From positions 2,108,001 to 2,172,000 of the forward strand of contig CM065889.1 in assembly GCA_033439255.1 (NCBI GenBank): DNA of 64,000 nt, given 5' to 3'. Each line of letters opens with the position of its first letter. The first letter of the stretch is position 1. Shown here one piece after another: positions 10,430 to 21,135 of the stretch. The DNA comes from Hericium rajendrae (taxonomy: Eukaryota > Basidiomycota > Agaricomycetes > Russulales > Hericiaceae). The notes below the pieces were generated by a model. It had not been told where the DNA came from and searched no databases. It was given only the letters and a program-made list of their open reading frames with translations. A program made the translations under genes and the position numbers.

Positions 10430-10640
10430 CTGACATAGGGCTGATAGAGTCCATAGCAAGGCTATGATGATACATAGCACTGATAGTAATGGCTTACAGC
10501 TACATAGGCCTATATATCTTCTGCCTGCTGCTATGAAGGCTATCATAATGTGCATAGCTCTACATAGGTGCAAGGGTGGCTATATAGATTCCATAGCACT
10601 ATGCTAGGACACATACTTTAGTACTGAGCTATATAAATTT
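10430..10640. repeat. AGCTATG-type array, right side of A3
   Basis: Degenerate CTATGATGATACATAGC and related units run up to the right end of A3. Confidence 0.65.
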
Positions 10641-10655
10641 CTAATTTTTCAGATG

Positions 10656-11950
10656 ATCGACTACCGGGCACATACCCATCTGGAGGGTCTGGATGGCATG
10701 GGAGGCGTCCTTGGAGTCGTCAAGGGGGGAAAAGTCCAAATTGAAGCGAGTTCGAAGGGCAGCGAGGTTGGCGTAGCGAGGGACATGAGCTGGAGATGTG
10801 TTTGCAGCCACGAGATCGTCATCCTCAAGGATCTCCTCGACACGCTGGGTGGCCCACTGGCTGGCAATAGGGCCCTGGCAGAGGTCGAGGAAGAGGGAGA
10901 TCTGGGCGGTATCATCTTTATACCGGACAGAGTTGGCACGAAGGAATAAGCGAATACGCAACTGGAACTCCTTGGACTTGGAACGATCTCCCTCAAAGGG
11001 AGCAGGTTTGACACCGATCTCGGGGTTGGACATGTCGTTGGGCGGCTGAACAGGGGGAGCTGGGGCGATGATTGGTTTGACGTTGACGGTGGATGTGGAT
11101 GTAACAGTGGTGACAGGTGGAGTGGGTGAGGGGACTGGTATCGGGGTTGGGATGCGAGGGGGTAGTGGTGAACGGAGGACTGCGAGCCAGGCAACTCGCT
11201 CTTGCTCGCGTGCTTCTAGGACTTGGTGAGAGAGAGCGAGTTCAGGTTCAGTGATGAAAACACTACTGGCCTGCCAAAACCACTGATCTCTTCCTTCTAC
11301 TAGGTTTGGTCTCCAGCCAACGACTAGGCGTCGAGAGTTGGAACAGTATGCGTAGTACTTCCTGGTAACGGCGTTGAAGATGATACCTGTTGGTACAAAG
11401 AGGGGTTCGGTGCATGCAGGAGGGGAGTCGATACTAGGAGGGGCAACGGTGGGGAGCGGTGGAGTGGCTGGGTGTAGGCGGTGGTGTTCTTCTCTGGCAA
11501 CGTTGAAGTCAACGAGTTCGAGGTAGGGGAAGTCTTCGTGCTCAGCAAAGTACCACTGGCGGGTGGCAGGGTCTTGGTGAGAAAAGTGGATCTGAGTGAT
11601 GCCAGCAAGGGTGTAAACGTGGTAGTCCCCAAGGGACTCGAAGATCCCGAGTGGGAAGGGTGCAGTGGTCTGGAAGCGGGGGTCGGTGGAATCAATGGTG
11701 ACAACCTACAGGAAGTCTGCTGCAACTGGACGACGTCCAAGGGCACGAGGGTACAAGGTGGTGGAGTACGGGGTTCTGAGGAATCAGTGGCCAAGGCGTT
11801 CTCTGGCCCACACAGGCTCAGGCGAGGGTTCTGGGGTGAAGAAACCTAGTGTGCAAAAGGGGAATGAGGTCGATGGCAGGATGCTCACAGGGGATCCTTG
11901 GTTGGGTTGGCGACAGTGGTAGGCGATGTCCGAGGCACCAAATGTGAATT
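10656..11950 (-). pseudogene. Ty3/Gypsy Gag N-terminal relic with two nonsense codons
   Basis: The minus strand carries one reading frame from about 11950 to 10656, including the blocks YYAYCSNSRRLVVGW, FEGDRSKSKEF, FLDLCQGP and FSPLDDSKDASHAIQTL, the last two being typical of fungal Ty3 Gag. The frame is broken by TGA at 11784-11786 and TAG at 11706-11708. Both could arise by a single C-to-T change on one strand (TGG to TGA, CAG to TAG). The only ATG-initiated open part is 11033-10641. It is followed leftwards by element A3. The start of Gag is not defined. Confidence 0.8.
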
Positions 11951-12258
11951 CTTGCAAGTCGACGTCAAAAGCAACTCGAATTCAAACATATAAGGCAATG
12001 GAGATAGCACCTGCATGTGGTTTCCACGATCTCAATTGAAACCAAACTCCTTCGGCTTCCCAACGCTTCACAGCACAATAGCGGAGGAGGGGAATGAGTG
12101 CACTGCCCTCAATGGTGTTGGCGATGGGGAAGGGGAGATGAGGTTGATGGAATGGATGTCGAGATACGGTGAAGATGTCGGTGGTGAAGGGTTCAAAGAA
12201 GAGAGGTATGATGGGCGATAGTAGGGAGGTGAGGCGGGTGTATGAGAGATTGTCCAGG

Positions 12259-12755
12259 TGTCAAGACTCGGTCGTAGACAGCAGAGAACCACCCAAGTCA
12301 CCAGCGATGATGAGAGTGAGAGAGCAGAGAGCGACTAGCAGCGCAGTGACCTGTATTGGAGGTACAGTACGGTACAGACGAAATGGACAATCTAGGGAAA
12401 TAGGCGAGAGACAGGGAGCCTATAAGTACTGGGACGACAATGGGAAAAGAACAATGGACACCATAACAGGTCGAACAATAGAGTGAGAACAATGGTGGCC
12501 AAAAGGAGAACAATGGGAGGGAGAACAATAGGATGTCCCAAAGGGGAACAAGGGCATGGGTGAAGGATAGCCCCAGGTCATGTGAGGAAGTGAACATGTG
12601 ATGGGGCTGCTGGAGCACATGACCGACGTGATGCCTTGATGGCAGAGAAGAAGGCGGAGAGAAATGGAGCGATCCGTGACATACTGGAGCATATGACTGA
12701 CATGATGTCTTGATGGCAGAAAAAAAGACGAAGAGAATTGGAGTGATCTGTAACA
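12259..12755 (-). repeat. Candidate 5' LTR of the Ty3/Gypsy element
   Basis: On the minus strand the block starts TGTTACAGATCAC (12755) and ends CTTGACA (12259), the TG..CA form of LTRs, upstream of Gag and in its orientation; a TTATAGG motif lies inside. About 300 bp of leader separate it from Gag. It contains a tandem duplication of about 74 bp (12612-12685 and 12686-12757). No second LTR is visible in the window, so the boundaries rest on this one copy. Confidence 0.5.
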
Positions 12756-12759
12756 CTTG

Positions 12760-13960
12760 ATACATGCTTGCCTATTATGCACTTGTACTCTCTGGTGAGA
12801 AAGAAGGTGAGCACTAGCTTATGGCCTTCTCATGAGTCCTTTTCTATTCACAATTTTTATTGCTATAGTATCATATCCAATAAAAGTGTTTTCAAGTCAG
12901 TACATTTCTTCTTTTAACATTGAGTGATAACATGCAAGGTCAGTACAGTGCAGTACATATAGCCTCTTAAAATGGATCATGCATCAATAGCTCACATTTT
13001 AAACTTGTTCTTTGGCTTGAAGGAGAAATTATGAGCATTTTAGTGTGCTAGCAATGATGAGAATGAGAAGCAAGAGCAGGCTAGGACCAGAGATGTGCTG
13101 TGGTATTCAAATAGAAGCATCACTCATTATATATTTTTCTCAATATCTGAAAAGATGTGATGAGAGACTTGAAAGGTCTGACAGTGAACTTGCTTGCATC
13201 TAAAAAGGTTGCCAGAAAAAGCTATCTATAAGGCTTAGGAAAGCTAAATAAATGGAAGATTGAAGCACTTTTAGGATGCAAGAAGGCAAGTTGACAGGAG
13301 TCCTAAAAGCATCCAAGAAGCATAACTTTGGAGCCTTTGAGAATCAGAATTTGTGAAGGGTTTTGCAGTGATATATGAGCCATGATCAAACTACAATTAG
13401 GCATAGCTCGGAGGTCACTGTGATCTATATAACCTGAGCCTACAATTGAAATGGTACAGTAGGTTTTTCCTTAATATCCTTATTGCTCTTTGCAAAAGTA
13501 TTTGCCACAGCCACACTGCATCAAAAATATCTACACTTATCCTGTTCAGAAACAATTCTGTGCAGCTAGAACTGCATAGTGCAAATACAAACTAAAAATA
13601 GATTGCAGACATTTTGAAGTCTCCCTTTGCTGATAGCTATGTTATTCACTGAGATATTGCCTATTTTCCTCCTGAGCACTTGAAATACAATGGGCAGTCC
13701 AAATGATTTACAAAAGGCATCAACAGAATGTAAATAATTTTCTGAGCATGAATCTGTTGTTAGTTTGTGTCTGCACTGTGTAGTTCTAGCTGTATAGGGT
13801 TGTTTCTGTATGGGCCAGGTGTGGACACTTTTGACATAGCACAGCTGTGGCAAACACTTTTGTATAACAGCAATAATTGGTCTGCAGAACATTTTTGAGA
13901 TCAGACTCAGAGAGACAATCCAGTTGTTTTCTTCTGCTCAGATATAGTATTGCAGAGCTT
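12760..13960. other. AT-rich gap without recognisable gene
   Basis: Only short frames, no shared repeat with the rest of the window and no domain-like translation. It separates the transposon nest from the conserved gene core. Confidence 0.6.
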
Positions 13961-13963
13961 CTG

Positions 13964-16894
13964 TTATTCTACTTTTTCCAGTCCTGCAATGTCAATAAAT
14001 CTTGTAACCCTCTTTGTTGCCCATGTATCTCCTACCCCTTTGCCTTGATTTTCAGGCATGGTCAAACTATCCTCCAAGCTAACTACACAATGCATGTGCT
14101 GTTCGCAGAGCATGCACCCATCAACCTCCCAATACTCAACCAACCTCTTTGTGCACTGAATACTCCCCATGCGATAAGGTTTACCCGGACTCACTCCTGC
14201 ATCAACTCCATGACAATATCCCCCTAGTTCTTTCTCGACAATGCTATCCTCTCGAAACTCGCACGTTAGATGTTCCGGATGGTATCGGCTGCCAGTGTGA
14301 GATACCGCACAAGGCCCCTCAATCGGCATACCACACGAAGCCGCGGCACACAGCGAGTTGTTTGCCTCATGATAATGATATGCGCAATACGGTCTTCCGT
14401 CCCAAACATAAAATGTTTTGTCCGGGAATGCTGTCTGATGTGTGCATCAGTTCGCTGCCATGACGGGAAACATTATACGAACCTGACATGTATGGCAATT
14501 GAAACAGTGACGATGGTATTTGCCTTTCAGCTGTCCGTCTGATGAGGACACCGCCTGCTTCTCTATTGGCTGGTTACATCGTCGACACTATACAACGAAA
14601 CCAATCGTCAGTGGCTTCGTAAATATAGCACATATAACAATCACAAGACTGCCAAAACCATTGTACTCTGCTGCTGAAGAGCGAAAGTTCAAGCAGACAA
14701 ACGCACCTTCGGCAGATACATTTCCTTCCAGCAACTGTCGCATAGAACGCCATTTCCACTCTCAACTCGAATCCATCGCCCATCCTCGATCTTTGTCATG
14801 CATTTGACACAAATCCGTTCTTTCTGTCGTCTCCCATTCATTTTAGGTGCTGCGCTTCCGTCTCGATCCCTAATCCCTGCACCTTCCCATTCTCTCTCGC
14901 CGTTGCTCAAGCCCGGCAATGCACCGGAAATCGTGCCACCGCGCCGCGTGCTCACTCCAAAGCAGCCTGAGCCAACACGTGCCGACTCGCGCTGCGTTGG
15001 AGTAGTACGCGCACGAGTCGGCAGCTTCACTGGCTTGATAGAAGAAGGCTTCGTTCCATCATCGCCATCTGACAGGACATCAATAGAACCATTCGTCGGC
15101 GAGCGCAAGAGCATCTGTATTCCCATGTCGAGCCCTGCGGCATCGCCTCCACCCGACTTACGAGTGTCCATCCACGGGGATCTAGACGGCTCGTCCCTCG
15201 AGTCAAGATTCTCTTCATCGGCAGCATCTGTGTCAGCATAGGCGAGTCCATAGTCCGACTCGCTCGCCGGGCTCATCTGGAACTTCTCTTCGCCTAAATC
15301 CAAACTTGTATCCGCACCCGCGACCTTCTTCTGGTATTTCTCGAAAAACGGCATAGTCGGCGTTGTTGGTGTCTTTGGTTCCCCGGGGACCATGAACGGA
15401 GGCGACGGTCCGGTAGGGAAAGGTATTGAATTTGGGATTCGGGGACTAGGAAGCGAGTATGTCGGAGAGACGGGGGAGAGTGGGGACCCATTGATGTCAG
15501 CATCGATATCACTAGAAGAATGTACGGCGGGAGATGGCAACGCCACGTCATCATTATCACCCCTAGGTGAGGGCGAGCTGAATGGGTGGGGCGCAGGTAG
15601 TGAAGGGGATAGAGGATGTGCAGATGGTGATGGAAGGTTTTTCGATGCTATAAGGAAGTGTTGTTGAGGACCAGATTAGTATATGCCTATAATGCATTCA
15701 AACGCAGAATGAAGTGTACTGATAGCCACATGGTAGCACCATCGGAATCCAGCAAGGAGAGATCATCACATAGGAGAATACAAACTTACTGCATCCAGCC
15801 TCTAGCCATCCCCTGGTCATCGACGTTTGCCCGTCATACCTTGTCTCCCTCATTGCACCAGCGCTCCATTGTTCGGGGGAAACTGCACCTGTAGTCGCAA
15901 ACATCGCTGCCCGCGCAACAGCCGCAAACCCCCTCCTTCCAACCCCCGCCATTCCTGCCTCGCCCCCACTCTTGGTGTCAATGTCAAGGTGCGGTGTAAC
16001 TTGTTGGGTATAATGGGGATATGCTTGTGCGGACGATGAAGTGGCCTGGCCTAGGCGGTGACCTGCACGTTCGGAGGTGTTGGAGGGGCGATAATATGAT
16101 GGAGGGCTGTGTTGAGGCTCGCGAAGTACTTTGCTGTGATCAGTGCTCACGCTGTCAAGGCGCGGTTGGTTTGAGGATACACCATCTGGTGTACGGGCAT
16201 GGGTTTCGGAAATAATAGAACCAAGGCTTGGACCTTCGGACTTGACGGATCCTGTGCGAGTACGATCGAGAGGCAGCGTGTCGCGCGAGGATCTAGAGCT
16301 AGCATTGGATGGTGCACGTAGTATGCGTGACATGTCGGGGGCTGGCCCTTGTGCGAGTAGCGCAGATGAGTGGTTTGATGTACTGTGAGCGGAACCAGAA
16401 ACGAAATGAGGATGACTCGAATATGCACTACTCTTACGGGAGCGCGGAGAGGTCGTTGAAGGGCTTGGAGAGGTCCTGCGCGAGGGAGGAAAGTGGATGG
16501 TGTTGATTGAAGACAAGGTTGACCTATTGTCACGTACGGTAGTGGGCAATAGCGGCAAGTGCAAAACAGGGCTCTGCGGGGATGAGTCGCTCTGAAGAGA
16601 ACTATAAGATGAATGGGTATCGCGGGAGGCAGTGGATATTCGAGAGCGGCGGGCGGTAACACCCTGAGCGGGGGTATACTCGTATTTGGAACCGACATGA
16701 GATACGGCATTCTGAGATCCAGGGAAAAGAGAGATGGCGGGAGAGTTTAAAGGGGAGTGAACTGCTGAGCAGACGTGATCACCGAGCTGGTCAAGAGGGA
16801 CTGGCTGGTTACAGGTCGAGCACTTGACAGTTGGTAAAAGCTGGGAAATTCGGCCAGACGGTGAGGGGTCAGAGACCTTGAGCAGCTGCGCCAT
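13964..16894 (-). CDS. LIM-domain protein (paxillin-like fungal family)
   Basis: Probably a scaffold of polarity or Rho signalling; LIM domains bind zinc and mediate protein contacts. Start at 16894 (MAQLLKVSDPSPSGRISQ), followed directly by a small zinc-finger-like motif CSTCNQPVPLDQLGDHVC. The next several hundred residues are low-complexity Ser/Pro. LIM cysteines are split by introns: CVKCMTKIEDGRW and LCDSCWKEMYLPK in exon 2, CRRC, HRHCFNCHTC in exon 3, then CAYHYHEA, CGMPIEG and EYWEVDGCMLCEQH. The C-terminus RVTRFIDIAGL is typical of basidiomycete members. Exons I can place: 16894-15790, 15647-14707, 14587-14483, then 14440 downward with one more intron of uncertain borders. Acceptor before exon 2 has a clear ATACTAAT branch point. 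LIM domains at the C-terminal end and a long disordered N-terminus match the family. Confidence 0.85.
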
Positions 16895-17282
16895 GGTGAT
16901 TGACAGAAGGAGCGACGGAGACGAGAAGGGGAATATGATGTATAAGTTATACAATAAACATGGACGTCGGCTGCTGCTGCACGCAGCTGCTGTCCATGGG
17001 ACTCCACCAACTCAGTAACCATCCAAGCACCGGATCACGAAGCTTCCACATCACGAAGCCCTCCATCTCACATGATTCCAGAACAAATGATACCGATTAC
17101 TTGACAAATACATAAATTAAATATCTACTTCCAAACTGTCTCAGCAATACTACAGCTCGGTACCATCGCCCCTCGGAGTAACCTGCTCGTGGTCCCACAA
17201 AAAGCCACACTATACCCAGCGCTTTGAGCACCTGTGCGCTACCAAGGCCATCCACCATACGCCCGTAAATCACACTTCCTCG

Positions 17283-20200
17283 TTAGCTGGCACCCGCCGT
17301 CCCAGCATAAGCAAAGGAGCTCGATGTGCGTCTCGGCTGGTCTTCTGTCTGAGGCGGCTGCTCTTGCTCATGCTGCTGCGATTGGACATGTTGCAGCGGG
17401 AGCCCTGTCTCGCCGGTCGCCCCAGGTACGCCACCTCCAAGACGAGAAAAGAACTCGTCCCATTGTCCTGACAAAGGGAACAGATATCAATATCAGCTTT
17501 CAAGATGGCCTTGAGGTAAAGCAAGCCGACAGATCTGCGTTCGCCCATGAGCCATGAGGTAATTAAGGAAGACTGCAGCCCAGTCTTCCTCAATGTTGAA
17601 TACCATGGCCGAAGGTGTCGAAACCAGGCTCCCATAGATAAACTTTCACTCACCCCAATCGAACATGCCCCCTGGAATGCCATCCAACCAGCTGTTCTCT
17701 GCCATCGCGTACTGCTCCAATGCGCCTCCACCTGCCCCCGCGCCCGTTCCGTCCAGCAAATTCATCACGTGCACGCTGGTTTGTATGCCTGTCGACTCAT
17801 TCAGTGCTGGGTTCACGTTAGAATTGCCAGCTCCAGGAACAGCAGATGATCCTAGAGGGGTATAGTTAACGATAGTGTTTACGGGTGCAGAAGCCGTTGC
17901 GAGGACAGCTGCAGGTGCAGACGATGAGGAAACATCTTCACGTGGCAGCGCTGTACCTTGCGGGACAATAGAATATAGTCAGTACTAGACCGTGCAAGGC
18001 AAGTCGAATACACACCTTCCGCCTCCTCGTCCGAATCACTACCGTCAATAACCGTTTCATCTCCTAATTCCATATACGCGCCCTTCGCCTGCTTGCCATG
18101 AGCCACGAAGATTCCCCCGCCCGGCCGGCTCGGATCCTTCTCGTACTGCAATCCACCGAGTGGTGGAGGCAGCTTGCCTTTAACGCCACCTGTGGGATTC
18201 AATGCCGGCGTCTCGATGGGCGGCGGAGGCCCTTGGGTCGCCTCATAGAGCAGAGCAATGATCTCCGCGGTCTGTGGAATGAAGGCAAATTGATGTGTCA
18301 AATGCGATGCAAAACGGAAGTGAACCTACCTTGCGTCGCGCGGACATGTGGTCTGGTGACAGTGATTTCTCCCAGCGCCGGATGCAGTCTCGCAGTTTTT
18401 TCAACTTCAATGCGGCCTCCTGGTCCTGTCGACGTGCCCAAGTATGATACTGGAAGACAGATCAGACCAGCTTCCATCATATATAGCCGTACTGACGGAC
18501 CTGCACCAGTGCACACGAAGTTGCAGCATATGCGACCATTAACCACACATCGTACATGTGATCATGTCTGTCCAGCCAGTCGATGGCATCGCCCGTGATT
18601 TTCACAAGCGCAGACCATTGTTCAACGGTCAGACCAAATTTGAGATGAACAGGGCAGGAATAAGAGATCCGCATAAAAACGCGCCAGAAGATCATGGAAA
18701 CACATGAATACATTAGGAAAAGTAAACCTGCGAATGGGGAACAGCTATCAACCAAGAGCATTGAGGATATGTGCGATGCGCAACGTACCTGCATTCCCTG
18801 GAGTATCTGGCCCTTTGAATTGAAGGCTCTCCGGTAAATTCTTTCGCCAATCTTCGATATCCGTTAAAAGCGATTGCAGCTGCTCGTCGTTGGTGAACGT
18901 CAGGCCCGATGGGCTAAACACCCAGTATAAGCAACTGTTTGCGGCCACGATAATTATGACTCACCTGTATATTGTCTTTAAGACTCGGCCCAGGATGATA
19001 CTAAGCCGGACCAGTTCGTCCACATACACATCATTGGGGTCACCGGACGAAGGCAAACGTGCATCACAGTCGTTAACATCTATCATATACGGATGACCGT
19101 ATGATAAGCTCAACCTGAAAAAGGTAATTAGCATGAGAATCATCAAATGGAGCCGATGAAGGACGACAGAAGTGCAAAAGAATCATAAGACCGAAAGACC
19201 AGACACAGGACCAGATGAAAGAGAATTACCATCGATCGCTGATGACACAAGCGCCCCATAGCCTGCGACGTAACTCGATATTCTGTTTGACAGCTTCGAC
19301 TCTGTGCAATCCCAAGTCCTGCGCCTGAGAAGAAAAATTTGAATAAACATGAGCGACCTGATAGCATGACGTTCGTTCGACACGAAGAAAAACGCACCAT
19401 GCGGATAGCAGTCCCCAATCGAATCCACATCGCAGACAAAGCATTTGGCACAAATTGAGAGTGGCAATCGCCAACCATGCACAAGATCAAGAGGCTTTGT
19501 ACATTGACAATTGATGCTGTTGACAGCACGTCTTCTGCCTTAATCACGGTGTTCACAGCGTAGCGAATCGAGTCGAACACGCTCTGGGGCACTTCTCTCC
19601 TTGCTGCTGCGACAAGACAAATTGAATACAACAAGATAGGCGGGGGAGAAGGACTGGCAAGGAATTCGGCCTGAGTCACCACGGGCAACACCGGCGCGAT
19701 CTCGGTGAAGTATGCGTTGACAAGTTTCTCGATGACATCGCGCTCGATGCGCATGTCGACAGGTTTTGGCAGTGCGAGCTGAACGTCATCCGCTTGCGGT
19801 TCTGTGACTTGAATCAGGCCATCGCCACTCTGCGTCACTTCCCATGTGTGATGATGCCGAAGATCGTAGTTCTCATACAAACGTGAAGGTATCGTTGCAC
19901 TGGAATGCAATAAGTGTGCTTCAGAAGTGGGACCTAGTTGCGGGGCAAGTGTAAGCGAACTGGGCAAATGACGATCGGTCTTCCACACACCACAAACCCT
20001 TGCGTCCGCCTGGCGCGATTCGCCATGAGGAGTCGATGATGTGCGCCTGTCTAAGGCTTCTAATCGTGTTCTCTCTGCGGCAGCTTCTTCTTCCATTTTC
20101 TTCTTTTTGAACCGCGTTTCGGCAATAGGAAGGAAGAAGGTGCAGTCGAAGCCATATTGCTTGCAATGCTGACAGACAGGAGGGTCAGCGTCGACAAGGA

Positions 20201-20795
20201 TGTCGCACCTGTTCGAGAAAATGGGATTAGTGAACATCGTCATGCATGCAGGGTGCAGCCAGCATGAGGCTGGAGACAGAGGGGGATGCGAAGAGCGCAC
20301 GAACCTGATCTTTCGACTACGACAACTGTCGCAAGCCCTCTGAGTCTTTGTCCGCTTCCTGATGTCGGGAAGGACGGAACTGCTGCTGTTCTGACCTGCG
20401 CTGGGACGGTTGACGTCGCTGCCAGAACCACCCGCCTCGCCGTCCGATCGGTCGGGGTCGGGGCCCTCTGGGACGGACTTGCGTTTGCGTTTGCCTGTGG
20501 CAGGATGGGTGGCGGAAGCTGGAGAGGAGATTGTGGGGGTCAAAGGGGCGGCGGGGGTGGTCGGGTCTGGCTGAGCGGCGGGACGGGAAGGGCCGTAGAC
20601 CATCATCTGGGGGGCATACTGAGTGGCGTAGGCAGAGTAAGGGTGGGTTGCGGGATACGAGCTGGGGTAAGGCGGGTAGTGAGACTGGGGCGGAGGATGG
20701 CCGGATATGCCGGGGCCGACGGTGGGACTGTTGCCGTTGGTGGAAGAGTTGTATGGGAAGGGGGAGGCGGTGGAGGGATAGGAAGAGGGACTCAT
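17283..20795 (-). CDS. Zn2Cys6 transcription factor with fungal-specific middle domain
   Basis: A nuclear DNA-binding regulator. The Ser/Pro/Tyr-rich N-terminus precedes a binuclear zinc cluster spanning intron 1: RACDSCRSRKIRCD, then CQHCKQYGFDC. A linker rich in Lys and Glu (FKKKKMEEEAAAE) follows, then the Fungal_trans region (AYFTEIAPVLPVV, LWGACVISDR, ELVRLSIILGRVLKTIY, WKKNLPESLQF-like). The C-terminus carries acidic GSDSDEEAEG and ends near 17283 after WDEFFSRLGGG. Exon 1 20795-20305 and the start of exon 2 at 20208 are clear; at least eight exons in total, others approximate. The start at 20795 (MSPSSYPS) is a choice; an in-frame ATG exists at 20948. The overall arrangement resembles XlnR/Xyr1-class regulators, but I cannot assign a target. 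Confidence 0.8.
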
Positions 20796-21135
20796 GATGT
20801 GGTAGGACGGATAGGGTTGGATGTTTGGGGGACGGGAGGCTGAGGAAAGGTCAGAGACGGGAGGCGGAAGAGAGGATGAGCGTGCACGGACCGGACTCCT
20901 TCGTCTTGGGAGCGCGCTTCGAGCTCGTACTGGCTTTCGCAAGAGCACTCGTCTTTGCTTTCTTCGCCGAGCCGTCCATCATCGTCCGAGCGCATGAATC
21001 CATCCATTTCTCAATCTCCCCATCCCGCTCACCCCGTTTCAATCTCCGACTCAATTTTCTTTCCGCGACCCGCTCAACGTCATCCAGGCCTCATGCTACA
21101 TAAGTTACAAGTACTAGTGAGAGCGCTACTACCTG

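Larger units (their letters stand above)
7671..10655 (-). mobile_element. Element A3, complete, inverted relative to A1 and A2
   Basis: Ends are CATCAGAAAAATT (from 7671) and AATTTTTCAGATG (to 10655), a 13-bp inverted repeat with one mismatch. A 2-bp AT target duplication is suggested by the Gag sequence on each side. Order from the left: array (7690-7990), leader and promoter transcribed leftwards (8010-8460), exon (8590-8820), intron (8821-8865), hairpin (8866-8896), GC-rich stretch with a minisatellite (8900-10260), second array (10430-10640). Length 2985 bp; A2 without its insertion and duplication would be similar. No transposase is seen. The 465-residue frame at 8927-10324 lies in the minisatellite and is not supported as a gene. 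Confidence 0.65.

Noticed and set aside
20792-21054. Upstream frames as N-terminal exons of the Zn2Cys6 gene
   Set aside because: No clear donor/acceptor pair links them; the ATG at 20795 gives a complete protein with the usual N-terminal distance to the zinc cluster.
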